From Streptomyces sp. YIM 121038 (GTDB lineage: Bacteria > Actinomycetota > Actinomycetes > Streptomycetales > Streptomycetaceae): DNA of 64,000 bases. The number at the start of each line of letters is the position of its first letter. Position 1 is the stretch's first letter. The stretch spans positions 5,909,501-5,973,500 of the forward strand of contig NZ_CP030771.1 in NCBI RefSeq assembly GCF_006088715.1, read 5' to 3'. The notes beneath the pieces are model-generated. The model had not been told where the DNA came from, did no database searches, and saw only the letters and a program-made list of their open reading frames with translations. A program made the translations under genes and the position numbers. Shown here piece after piece: positions 8,127 to 15,879 of the stretch.

Positions 8127-8453
8127 GTAGGGGAGGGGGTTTGCGGGTGTGCGGGCGGGAGCCCGGTTGGCGGCGCGGAGCAGCGGCTCTCTAGGCTGAC
8201 CGCCGTTTCGCATACCGACACGGGGGAGTGTCCGTCAGCCATGCCGTCCGTCATGCCACCAGGCTTGCCGCGAACCCTGCCGCAAGCTCCGCCGCGAGCC
8301 CTGCCATTCGTCCCGCTGGAGCGGACACCGGTGCGGACACCGGTGCGGATGCCGGTGTGCCGCGGCCGCCGCACCGTCAGCCACCGCGGGTCCGCCGCCC
8401 GGGACGGTCTCGGCCGCCCGGGCGGCGGCCGCGCCTGAGCGGGGCCCGCCGCC
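8127..8453. other. Intergenic region with three tandem 12-bp units, no gene seen
   Basis: No convincing coding signal is seen here. At 8321-8356 there are three tandem 12-base units (GCGGACACCGGT twice, then GCGGATGCCGGT), each with a self-complementary ACCGGT-like core. The region lies upstream of a decayed gene and may be part of its degraded 5' context. Confidence 0.5.
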
Positions 8454-8787
8454 ATGGAACGCCGCACCACCGCCCCCCCCGCCCCGGACGGCGACCGGCC
8501 GTCGAGGGCCGGGGCGCACCGGCCCGCCGCACTGGGACGAATCCGCGTACTACGTCTTCTCCCGGCCCGAGGTCGAGGCCCTGGCGGAGGCGGTCGAGGA
8601 GCTGCACGCCATGTGCCTGGCGGCGGCCGGACACCTGGTCGAGCACGACCGCCTCGCCGACCTCGGCATCACGGACCCGCGCCTGGCCGCCCTGGTGACG
8701 GAGGCCTGGCACCGCAGGGCCGAACTGCCGTCCCTGTGCGGCCGGTTCGACCTGCGCTACGACGGCTCGGGCCCGGCCAGGCTCCTG
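8454..8787 (+). pseudogene. Remnant of a glutathionylspermidine-synthase-family (ATP-grasp) gene
   Basis: The segment starts with ATG in frame MERRTT, typical of this family. The later conserved part, WDESAYYVFSRPEVEALAEAV, then ELHAMCLAAAGHLVEHDRL, GITDPRLAALV and GRFDLRYDGSG, lies in a different frame from about 8530 on. After ARLL (8787) similarity stops and simple CCCCCCTCAT repeats follow. The ATP-grasp core of a roughly 390-residue enzyme is missing, so the product cannot be active. The open frame runs on to 8859, where its TGA overlaps the ATG of the next lipoprotein gene. Recognition is from remembered family sequences; an alignment would settle it. Confidence 0.6.
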
Positions 8788-8855
8788 TCATCCCCCCTCA
8801 TCGCCCTCATCCCCCCTCATCCCCCCTCATCGGTACAGAGCAGAAAGCACAGCAC

Positions 8856-9479
8856 ATGAGCACTCAGCGAGCACCCCAGTACCGTCGGCGCCTCGGCCTC
8901 GTGGCCGTCGCGGCCGCCGCCGCCGTCACCCTGACCGCGTGCGGCGGCTCGGACGACTCCGACCGGGGCAAGGGCGGCAAGTCCGGCGCGCGGGCCAGTG
9001 AGGCCCCGAAGGACCTGAAGGTCGGCCAGGCGGGCCCGGCGCAGGAGATCACCCGGTACGACAAGACCGGCAAGTTCTCGATCACGCCGACGAAGGTCAC
9101 CGTCGGCAAGCCCGCGGACCTCAAGGAGCTGGACGACGAGAAGAAGTACAAGGGCAAGAAGGTCGCCTGGATCTACGTCAAGGCGAAGCTGGTCGGCGGG
9201 TCCCCGGTGAAGCAGCCGATGGTGATGGGCAACGTCAACGCCGAGACCTCCGACGGCAGCCCGGCCACGAGGTTCATCCTCATCGGCGCCCTCTCCAGCC
9301 AGCCCGCGGACTGCGTGGGCAACGACGGCAAGCGGGAACTGGGCCGCGAGGACATCTGGAAGAAGGGCGAGGAGCGCACGGTGTGCGAGCCCTATCTGAT
9401 CCCGGCCGACGCCACGGTCAAGTCGGTGACCTACTCGCAGGGCTTCTACAAGGAGCCCCTCAAGTGGGCGCTGCGGTAA
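8856..9479 (+). CDS. Lipoprotein of unknown function
   Basis: A 207-residue secreted lipoprotein: RRR, a hydrophobic stretch, then lipobox LTAC with Cys29 followed by GGSDDSDRGKGGKSG. The mature domain (about 60-205) is a single compact beta-rich region with two cysteines (ADCVGNDG, RTVCEPYL), compatible with one disulfide and reminiscent of DUF4352-type immunoprotective domains. No enzyme motif is seen. A weak ribosome site (CAGAAAG) precedes the ATG, which overlaps the stop of the upstream remnant as ATGA, so it may be translated by re-initiation. A perfect 18-bp terminator hairpin follows. Confidence 0.8.
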   Translation: MSTQRAPQYRRRLGLVAVAAAAAVTLTACGGSDDSDRGKGGKSGARASEAPKDLKVGQAGPAQEITRYDKTGKFSITPTKVTVGKPADLKELDDEKKYKGKKVAWIYVKAKLVGGSPVKQPMVMGNVNAETSDGSPATRFILIGALSSQPADCVGNDGKRELGREDIWKKGEERTVCEPYLIPADATVKSVTYSQGFYKEPLKWALR

Positions 9480-9544
9480 CCCCGTTCGGAATCGGCCACA
9501 TTCCGCGAACGGAGCGTGGTCGGACGCTCACTCTGGGAAGAGTT

Positions 9545-9584
9545 GACGGCACCCTCGCGGGAACGGTCCCGCGAGGGTGCCGTC
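9545..9584 (+). terminator. Strong intrinsic terminator-like hairpin
   Basis: GACGGCACCCTCGCGGGA (9545-9562), loop ACGG and its exact complement TCCCGCGAGGGTGCCGTC (9567-9584) form an 18-pair perfect stem 65 bases after the lipoprotein stop. No U-run follows. Confidence 0.8.
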
Positions 9585-9637
9585 AGGGGGACCGGCACCC
9601 GCCTGCGGGCCCGTCCCGCGTGCCGGCGAGGAGCCCA

Positions 9638-11182
9638 GTGTCCGACCACACCGCCATCGAGGCACCGACCGCGTACGGCCCCGTCTCCGGGCGCGTCGTG
9701 AACGACGTCGCCACCTTCCTCGGCATCCCGTACGCGGCCCCGATGACCGGCGAGGCGCGGTTCGCCGCCCCGGCCCCGCCCGAGCCGTGGTCCGAGGCGC
9801 GCCCGGCGCACGCGTTCGGCGCGACCTCGCCGAAGCCGCCGTTCCCCGGCCGCCTCGCGGACCTGCTCACGGACCCGGACATCGAGGGCGACGACTGGCT
9901 CAACCTCAACGTGTGGACGCCCGACACGACACCGGACCAGCCCCTTCCGGTGTTCGTGTGGATCCACGGCGGCGGCTTCACCAACGGCTCGTCGGCGGTG
10001 CCCTGTTACGACGGCGCCGCCTTCGCCCGCGACGGCGTGGTCTGTGTGTCCCTCAACTACCGCCTCGGCGTGTACGGCTTCGGCTATCTGCCCGACGCCG
10101 AGACCCCCGCCAACCGCGGTCTGCTGGACCAGATCTCCGCCCTGCGCTGGGTCCGCGACAACATAGCGGGCTTCGGCGGCGACCCGGAGCGGGTCACCGT
10201 GGCCGGTGAGTCCGCCGGGGCCATGAGCGTCCTGGCGCTGCTCTCGGCGGGCGTCGACCTGTTCCAGCGGGCGATCGTGCAGAGCGGCACCGCGCACCTC
10301 GGCCAGACGCCCGAGGACGCCGCCCTGGTGCTGGGCGCCGTCGCCGAGCGCCTCGGCGTGCCCGCGTCCGCCAAGGCGCTCGCCGAGGTCCCGGTCGCCC
10401 GCCTCATCGAGGAGCAGAACGCGGTCAGCGGCGACGTCACGAAGACCGCCAGCGCGGTCAAGTACGGGCAGAGCACCATCGACTCCTGCGGCATGTCGTT
10501 CCTGCCCGTCGTCGGCGAGGGCCAGCTGCTGACCCAGCGGCCCATCGACGCGATCCGCGAGCAGGCGGGCGCCAACGTCCCGCTGCTCGTCGGCTCCACC
10601 GTCGAGGAGATGCGCCTGTTCGTGACCAGCAACTTCATGGTCGGCTGGGACCTGCCCGCGCTCTTCAAGCCCCGCCTGAAGGCGTACGGCTGCCCCGACG
10701 GATCGTACGAGAAGTACGACGTGGACGGGCCGGTCTACCCGCGCAAGGCGGCGCCCGGCGTGGCCTCGGCCGTCCTGACCGACCGGATGTTCCGCATCCC
10801 CTCCAGCCGGGTCGCCGAGGCCCGCGAGGGCGGTGCCGCGCCGACGCACTTGTACGAGTTCGGCTGGCGCTCCCCGGTCGCCGCCAACAACGTCAAGGTG
10901 GCGCTCGGTGCCTGTCACAGCCTGGACCTGCCCTTCGCCTGGGACACGCTGCGGCTGCCGGAGAACCTGAAGTTCACCGGGCCGAACCCGCCCCAGGCGG
11001 CGGCCGACGCGCTGCACGCCGCGTGGGTGGGCTTCGCCAAGGGCGAGGAGCCCGGCTGGCCCGCGTACGACGCGCTGAACCGGAAGGTGATGTCGTACGC
11101 GCACGACAACACCGCGGAGGACAAGGTCGTCGACAAGCCGCGCGAAGGAGAGCGTGCTTGGTGGGACGGGCACCTCAACTAG
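9638..11182 (+). CDS. Carboxylesterase/lipase family protein (type B)
   Basis: A 514-residue alpha/beta hydrolase of the type-B carboxylesterase family, hydrolysing ester bonds of small substrates. The oxyanion-hole motif WIHGGGF is near residues 108-114, the nucleophile elbow GESAG has Ser192, and the family signature DWLNLNVWTPD is present. The C-terminal ACHSLDLPFAW region supplies the catalytic His. There is no signal peptide, so it is probably cytoplasmic. The GTG start has GAGGAG five bases upstream. The 3' end overlaps the convergent peptidase gene by eight bases. Confidence 0.9.
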   Translation: MSDHTAIEAPTAYGPVSGRVVNDVATFLGIPYAAPMTGEARFAAPAPPEPWSEARPAHAFGATSPKPPFPGRLADLLTDPDIEGDDWLNLNVWTPDTTPDQPLPVFVWIHGGGFTNGSSAVPCYDGAAFARDGVVCVSLNYRLGVYGFGYLPDAETPANRGLLDQISALRWVRDNIAGFGGDPERVTVAGESAGAMSVLALLSAGVDLFQRAIVQSGTAHLGQTPEDAALVLGAVAERLGVPASAKALAEVPVARLIEEQNAVSGDVTKTASAVKYGQSTIDSCGMSFLPVVGEGQLLTQRPIDAIREQAGANVPLLVGSTVEEMRLFVTSNFMVGWDLPALFKPRLKAYGCPDGSYEKYDVDGPVYPRKAAPGVASAVLTDRMFRIPSSRVAEAREGGAAPTHLYEFGWRSPVAANNVKVALGACHSLDLPFAWDTLRLPENLKFTGPNPPQAAADALHAAWVGFAKGEEPGWPAYDALNRKVMSYAHDNTAEDKVVDKPREGERAWWDGHLN

Positions 11183-12746
11183 CCGTGCAGGTCCGGTCCC
11201 TCGCGGGCAGCTCGCCCGTCGCCAGGTAGGCGTTGACGTGGTCGTCCACGCAGGTGTCGCCGTACTCGCCGTACAGCCCGTGGCGGTTGGCGCCCTCGAG
11301 GGTGATCAGCCTGGCGGCGGGCAGGCGGTGCCGCAGGGCGACGCTGCCCTCGTACGGGGCGCGGGGGTCGCCGGTGGCGGCCACGATCAGCGCGCGGGTG
11401 TCGTGCCGCACCCGCGTGGGCTGCTCGCGGGGGCGGTCCCAGAAGGCGCACGGGGTGATGTTGCGGGTGAGCGGGCCGAGCAGCGGGTGCCGGGTGCGGG
11501 CGCGCCGGATGTCGCGCCAGTAGCTCTCCGGGTCGCGCGGGGCGGCCACGTCCCCGCACAGGATCGCGGTCTGCGCGCTGCCGGAGGCGGAGTCCGCGCC
11601 GGTGGTCGCGTACCGCAGCAGTTCCGCGAGGTGCCGCGGCAGCCGGACCCGCTTCCCCGCGGCGGCCCCGGCGAGCACGGACACCGTCTCGCCGAGCGCC
11701 GCGCGGGCGCTGTCCGTGTCGTCCGCGATGCCTTCCACGAGCAGGAACGGCACGTGGGAGTCGTCGACGCGGAAGACGTCCGCACCGGTGCCGAGCGTCA
11801 GCCCGCGCGCGGACCTCGCCACGATCCGGTCGACGGTGGCGAGCACCTGGGCGCGGCTGCGGCCGAGCCCGTACGTCCCGTGCCGCCGCGCCGTCCAGGA
11901 GGCCCAGTCCGCGAGGGCCCGTTCGTTCTCGCGCTCGGCGCCCTTGAGGAGCCGCGGCTGGTAGCGCGCGGTGTCGAGGGCGCCGTCGAGCACGACGCGG
12001 TCGTACCGGCCGGGGAACATCTGCGTGTAGACGGTGCCGAGATACGTGCCGTACGAGTACCCGAGGTAGGACAGCTTCTCCTCCCCGAGGGCGCCCCGGA
12101 CGACGTCCATGTCGCGGGCGGTGTTGCGGGTACTGATGTGCGGCAGCACCGCCGCGTCGGTGGCGCGGCACTGGTCGGCGAGGTTCTTCTGGAGGGCGGC
12201 CTGGCGCTCGAAGCCCGCGCGGCCGGTCCCGGCGGAGAGGACGGCGGTGCTGACGGGCCAGCCGCAGTCCAGCGGGGTGCTGCGGCCGACGAAGCGCGGG
12301 TCCATGCCGATGAGGTCGTAGCGCGCGCCGGTCTCCTTCATCGCCTTGCGGATGTCGGGCGGCATGTCGAGCGCGCTGCCGCCGGGCCCGCCGGGGTTGA
12401 GGAGCAGCGCGCCCACGCGGTGCCGCCGGTCGGTGGCCTTCAGGCGCGAGACCGCGAGGCGAACGGTCCGCCCCTGGGGCTCGGCGTAGTCGAGCGGCAC
12501 GGTGACGCCCGCGCACCGCGCCCCCGCCTCGTCGAGGTCTCGCCCCGTGCGGTCGCCGGGGCCTTGGGCGCAGCTGCCCCAGTGGAGGCGCTGCTGGTAG
12601 TAGCGGTCGAGCCCGTCGGGGCCCGGCTCCGGCGAAGCACCCACCGGTGCGGCGAGGGCGAGGGTCGCCGCCGCGACGCCGAACACCCCGGCACGCCGCC
12701 CCCGTCGGGCCCTCCGGTGCGGCCTGCGCCGCGCGTTGTCGTCCAT
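11175..12746 (-). CDS. Secreted alpha/beta hydrolase, tripeptidyl-aminopeptidase (TAP/Slp) type
   Basis: A 523-residue exported serine peptidase-like hydrolase. An Arg-rich N-terminus and hydrophobic stretch ending in APVGASPEP form a signal peptide. Alpha/beta hydrolase motifs follow: LLNPGGPGGSALD for the oxyanion hole and GYSYGTYLG with nucleophile Ser231. The C-terminal TAP-like domain carries the acid in ATGDPRAPYE and the His in GANRHGLYGEYGDTCVDDHV. Streptomyces Slp/TAP enzymes remove N-terminal tripeptides outside the cell; the exact specificity here is inferred. The ATG is preceded by other in-frame codons but is the only sensible signal-peptide start. Confidence 0.88.
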   Translation of the reverse strand: MDDNARRRPHRRARRGRRAGVFGVAAATLALAAPVGASPEPGPDGLDRYYQQRLHWGSCAQGPGDRTGRDLDEAGARCAGVTVPLDYAEPQGRTVRLAVSRLKATDRRHRVGALLLNPGGPGGSALDMPPDIRKAMKETGARYDLIGMDPRFVGRSTPLDCGWPVSTAVLSAGTGRAGFERQAALQKNLADQCRATDAAVLPHISTRNTARDMDVVRGALGEEKLSYLGYSYGTYLGTVYTQMFPGRYDRVVLDGALDTARYQPRLLKGAERENERALADWASWTARRHGTYGLGRSRAQVLATVDRIVARSARGLTLGTGADVFRVDDSHVPFLLVEGIADDTDSARAALGETVSVLAGAAAGKRVRLPRHLAELLRYATTGADSASGSAQTAILCGDVAAPRDPESYWRDIRRARTRHPLLGPLTRNITPCAFWDRPREQPTRVRHDTRALIVAATGDPRAPYEGSVALRHRLPAARLITLEGANRHGLYGEYGDTCVDDHVNAYLATGELPARDRTCTAS

Positions 12747-12877
12747 GGGACCGACGCTAGAAGCGCCCCGCCCCGATGACACTCCGGCGGGCACCCGGGC
12801 TGGGGGTAGGGGAAGGCATACCACCGCCTCGGGCGGCCTACCGAACCGCGCTCCGACTCGCCTGCCCGCTGGAGGGA

Positions 12878-12909
12878 ACGGCGGGGCCCGGAAGGGGAGG
12901 CCCCGCCGT
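12878..12909 (-). terminator. Hairpin downstream of the 115-residue secreted protein gene
   Basis: ACGGCGGGGCC (12878-12888) and GGCCCCGCCGT (12899-12909) form an 11-pair perfect stem with a ten-base loop, 20 bases past the stop of the minus-strand gene. Confidence 0.7.
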
Positions 12910-12928
12910 CGTGCGGGGTGCGGTGGGG

Positions 12929-13276
12929 CTAGCTGCCGAACTGCACGCTGTACAGCTTGGCGCCGAAGTTGTTGGAGTAGCCGCCGGACTGGAGGCTGCC
13001 CCATTCGTTCTGGCAGTTGCCGTCGTAGTACACCCTGGCCGTGGCGTTGGTCTGGTTGGACGCGCCGGTGGCGTGGAAGAGGGTCAGGCACTGGTGGAGG
13101 GGCGGGTCGACGATCTGCTGGCTCCCCGCCGTGGCCGACTCGTAGTAGAAGGTGCCGCTGGCGGCGGCCGAGGCGCTGCTCATGGGCAGCGCGGCGAACA
13201 GCGCGAGCGCGGCGCCCGACACCAGGGCCAGACGGCCCAGGCGGCGGCGCGGCGCCTCCGTGCGTGTGGTGGTCAT
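12929..13276 (-). CDS. Small secreted protein of unknown function
   Basis: A 115-residue protein with a classical signal peptide (RRRLGRLALVSGAALALF, cleavage after SASA). The mature part of about 77 residues is rich in Ser, Gly, Asn, Gln and Tyr and has two cysteines (HQCLTLF, DGNCQNEW) that could form a disulfide. I do not recognise the family. It is a single-gene unit with its own terminator, transcribed away from the I66-like inhibitor gene's 3' end. Composition fits a stable extracellular protein such as an inhibitor or wall-associated protein, but that is only a guess. Confidence 0.75.
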   Translation of the reverse strand: MTTTRTEAPRRRLGRLALVSGAALALFAALPMSSASAAASGTFYYESATAGSQQIVDPPLHQCLTLFHATGASNQTNATARVYYDGNCQNEWGSLQSGGYSNNFGAKLYSVQFGS

Positions 13277-13432
13277 GGGACAACGGTTCCGCGTGAGGGC
13301 CGGGTGCGACCAGGGAGTACGTCCCTGGGGGGCCGGGAGGGCGGAGCGGGAAGCCTCGGCGCGTGCCCCGTACGTGCGCCGCCCGCGCCCCGGGCGCGGG
13401 CACGGGCGGCGACACCCTCGAACGCGCTGGTG

Positions 13433-13879
13433 CTACTCCTCGTTGAGCGGGCCGACGTACTCCAGCGTCCACGTCTCCTGGAACTCGGGCTTCGGCGGCA
13501 CCAGCGTGATCTGCGCGCCGCGGTGGCCGGAGCGCAGGGCCAGCTCCTTGTCGGAGTGGATCTTGACGCCGCCGATGACGCGCTCGAACGTGAACTTCGC
13601 GAGCTCACCGCGCGGGACGGAGTTCACGTAGAGCTTGTCCTCGGCGATCACCAGGCCCGCCGCCTCGTGGTGGGCGAGACGGACGAGGTAGGGCGAGCCC
13701 GGTACCGACTCGACGGGCTCGATGATCCAGTCCTGCTCGATCGGCAGCGGGTTGAGCCGGTCGGTGATCACGGGTGCGCCGTGCTTGACGGCGTACTCCG
13801 TGGCGGTCACCACGGCCGACGGGCCGATGATGTGGGCGTGGATCTTGTAGATGCCGGGCTTGATCGGGATCGGGGCCAT
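13433..13879 (-). CDS. Probable I66-family (macrocypin/clitocypin-like) protease inhibitor
   Basis: A 148-residue protein without signal peptide. It resembles beta-trefoil I66-type serine protease inhibitors annotated in Streptomyces: an opening KPGIYKIHAHIIGPSAVVTATEYAV, a DWIIEPVE segment, YLVRLAHHEAAGLVIAEDKLYVN, and a closing ETWTLEYVGPLNEE. The three-fold G-x-Y/W-x-I/L beta-trefoil rhythm can be followed. The ATG has GAGAGGA about eight bases upstream. Recognition is from remembered patterns, so the inhibitor role is inferred; another beta-trefoil ligand-binding role is possible. Confidence 0.65.
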   Translation of the reverse strand: MAPIPIKPGIYKIHAHIIGPSAVVTATEYAVKHGAPVITDRLNPLPIEQDWIIEPVESVPGSPYLVRLAHHEAAGLVIAEDKLYVNSVPRGELAKFTFERVIGGVKIHSDKELALRSGHRGAQITLVPPKPEFQETWTLEYVGPLNEE

Positions 13880-14076
13880 GAGTGCGCACGTCCTCTCACG
13901 CGGTCGGCTTCCCCTCACGGCGAGCCGCCGCCGGGGGAGGGTCCCACCCTCACCGCCCGCCCGGCCTTGACGCACCACGAGAAATCGCCAAGCCGAAGAC
14001 GGCTCGGACTAATCGGCCTTCATTGCGAAAAGATTGCGTATAGGCGCCATCAGGCCAAAAGGGACTGGAAAACAGG

Positions 14077-14109
14077 TCAGGGCGGCCGGGAAGTTCCCAG
14101 CCGCCCTGA
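14077..14109 (-). terminator. Terminator hairpin after the polysaccharide deacetylase gene
   Basis: TCAGGGCGGC (14077-14086) pairs with GCCGCCCTGA (14100-14109). Inside, GGGAA and TTCCC extend the stem, giving a long stem-loop 36 bases past the minus-strand stop. Confidence 0.75.
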
Positions 14110-14145
14110 TGACCGTGCCGTCGTCGCGCCCGTCGCCGTGACGCG

Positions 14146-15036
14146 TTACGCGTCCTTGCCGTCCGTGGTGCCCGTCCGCGTGGACCGGTAGTGCTCCGCG
14201 ATCTCGTCCGACGTCGTCACCCACACCCCGGGGTGGTTCACGATGTACTCGAGTGCCTGGTCCAGGTACTTGGCGCGGAACGCCTGGCCGATGACGAAGG
14301 GGTGCAGGGCCAGCGGCATGACGCGCCCGCTGTCCGTGGCCTCCGCCTCCGCGTGCAACTGGTCGACCTGGTCCTTCAGCATCTGTACGAAGTCCGGGCC
14401 CGACGTGTTCTTGCTGACGAACAGGCCGATGTCGTTCAGCTCCACCGTGTACGGCACGCTCAGCACGCCCGGCACGTTCAGGGGGAACGGCTGGTCGTCG
14501 GCCGTCCAGTCCAGTACGTAGTCGAGGCCCAGCTCCTTGAGCAGCCGCGGGGTGTTGTGGGTCTCGGTCAGGCCGGGGCCCATCCAGCCGCGCGGCCGCG
14601 TCCCCGTCGTCCGCTCGATCGTCTCGACGATGTCCTTGAGGGAGGCGCGCTCCTCGTCCTCCGTCATGCCGGTGTGCAGGACCGAGTTGGTCTTGCCGTG
14701 CGCGAGCCACGCCCAGTCCCGCTCCCGGCCCGCCTTGACGATCTGCGGGTAGCGGTCGCCGACGTCGGAGTTGAGCAGGACGCTGGCGCGCACCCCGTGC
14801 CGGTCCAGGGTCTCCAGGGTGCGCCAGAAGCCCACCCGCGCCCCGTAGTCGCGCCAGCCGTGGTTGAGCGGGTCGGGGGTGAGCTCCGCGGTGCCCGGGT
14901 AGATGCTCGTGGAGGGCTTGCCGATCTCGAAGTGCTCCACGTTCAGGCCGATGTAGAAGGCGACGCGCTTGCCTTCCGGCCAGCTGAGCGGCTCGCGCTC
15001 GACGATGGGGCTGTAGTCGTAGAGTTCGTTGTCCAT
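14146..15036 (-). CDS. Polysaccharide deacetylase family protein (PuuE/allantoinase-like)
   Basis: A 296-residue NodB-fold hydrolase. The sequence (RVAFYIGLNVEHFEIG; YGARVGFWRTLETLDRHGVRASVLLNSDV; WLAHGKTNSVL; GWMGPGLTETHNTPRLLKELGLDYVLDW; LALHPFVIGQ) matches the cytoplasmic members related to PuuE allantoinase and to peptidoglycan deacetylase-like proteins. It lacks a signal peptide, so a small amide substrate (ureide or formamide) is more likely than cell-wall chitin. Start ATG 15036 has AGAGGG upstream on the minus strand. A MerR-type dyad lies about 90 bases upstream. A strong terminator follows, so it is a single-gene unit. Confidence 0.82.
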   Translation of the reverse strand: MDNELYDYSPIVEREPLSWPEGKRVAFYIGLNVEHFEIGKPSTSIYPGTAELTPDPLNHGWRDYGARVGFWRTLETLDRHGVRASVLLNSDVGDRYPQIVKAGRERDWAWLAHGKTNSVLHTGMTEDEERASLKDIVETIERTTGTRPRGWMGPGLTETHNTPRLLKELGLDYVLDWTADDQPFPLNVPGVLSVPYTVELNDIGLFVSKNTSGPDFVQMLKDQVDQLHAEAEATDSGRVMPLALHPFVIGQAFRAKYLDQALEYIVNHPGVWVTTSDEIAEHYRSTRTGTTDGKDA

Positions 15037-15117
15037 CACAATCACCCTCTGAAGTGGCCCGAGCGGCCTGTGGCGGCCGCCGCCTGCGGTGTTTCCCTCC
15101 CGCCTGCGTGATCCCAT

Positions 15118-15148
15118 GGTCGAACCCTCACACTGGTGTGAAGGTCAA
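15118..15148 (-). promoter_or_regulatory. MerR-type operator/promoter candidate
   Basis: On the minus strand, TTGACC (15148-15143) precedes the dyad ACCTTCACAC-CA-GTGTGAGGGT, with arms matching at 9 of 10 positions. An operator overlapping a -35 box and filling a long spacer is typical for MerR regulators. The -10 expected near 15118-15123 is poor (TCGACC). The downstream gene is the polysaccharide deacetylase; no MerR gene is in the window. Confidence 0.4.
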
Positions 15149-15171
15149 GGCGATCTCGGGTGTGACGCCCG

Positions 15172-15879
15172 TCACGCGTTGCGGGCGGTGGGCTTCCGGG
15201 CCGGGAAGAGCCCGTCCGGTTCCGCCGCGTCCTGCGGGAGGGGCTCGTCGGCTTCCGCCGGGGCTTTCGGGAGGATGCCGTCCGCTTCCGCCGGAACTTT
15301 CGGGAGGAGTTCGTCCAGCGCCGAGTCCAGGACCTCGAACGCGCCCGCTCCCGCCGTCAGCGAGTCGTACACGTACCGTACCGACGACCGCTCCGGCGTG
15401 ATCCCGCAGTACTCGGAGATCCCCGTGCGCAGCACGTGCGTCACCGTCCCCTCCCAGCCCGCGTCCGCGAACGCCGCCCGCCCGTACGCCGTCAGGCCGA
15501 GCCACAGCATCCGCGTCCGCGCGAGCGGGCTCTCGCCCCGGCGCCGACCGTACGCGAAACCGTGGTTCCACACCCGGTCGATCCACCCCTTGAGCAGCGC
15601 CGGAAGGCCGAACCACCACACCGGGAAGACGACCACGATCGCGTCTGCTGCCGCCACTCGCCGCATATGGGCCCGCACTTCGGGCGAGTACGTCTTGCGC
15701 GGGTCGCCCCAGTCGGGCTCGTCCTCGGGCGTCATCCGGGGGTCGAAGCCCTCCGCCTCCAGATCGAGGAGGTCCACGGTGTGGCCCCCGGCGGTGAGGC
15801 GGTCCCGGGCGTGGCGGGCGAGCCCGGCGGTGAGCGAGCCGGCGCGCGGATGCCCGGTGACGACGAGCACCGCGGCCAT
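15172..15879 (-). CDS. NAD(P)H-dependent oxidoreductase, flavodoxin-like fold
   Basis: A 235-residue member of the NQO1/KefF/MdaB quinone-reductase group, using FMN or FAD with NAD(P)H. Motifs are VVTGHPRAGSLTAGLARHARDRL (phosphate loop), VVVFPVWWFGLPALLKGWIDRVW and GLTAYGRAAF. The C-terminal 60 residues are an unusual acidic, Pro-Ala tail with a repeated PKVPAEADG / PKAPAEADE / PQDAAEPDG unit. Its ATG overlaps the TGA of the upstream reductase gene by one base (TGATG), so the pair is a coupled operon acting on electrophiles or quinones. Confidence 0.87.
   Translation of the reverse strand: MAAVLVVTGHPRAGSLTAGLARHARDRLTAGGHTVDLLDLEAEGFDPRMTPEDEPDWGDPRKTYSPEVRAHMRRVAAADAIVVVFPVWWFGLPALLKGWIDRVWNHGFAYGRRRGESPLARTRMLWLGLTAYGRAAFADAGWEGTVTHVLRTGISEYCGITPERSSVRYVYDSLTAGAGAFEVLDSALDELLPKVPAEADGILPKAPAEADEPLPQDAAEPDGLFPARKPTARNA

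Noticed and set aside
8321..8356. Short CRISPR-like direct repeats
   Set aside because: Units are 12 bases and contiguous without spacers; no cas genes.
8228..8698. 156-residue plus-strand frame containing GADTGADTGADA
   Set aside because: It is only the translation of the 12-bp tandem repeat and flanking non-coding sequence; no conserved pattern.
13880..14076. tRNA gene in the AT-richer gap
   Set aside because: No cloverleaf, T-loop or anticodon arm could be drawn; it holds only a promoter-like region and the small hairpin AGCCG-AAGA-CGGCT.
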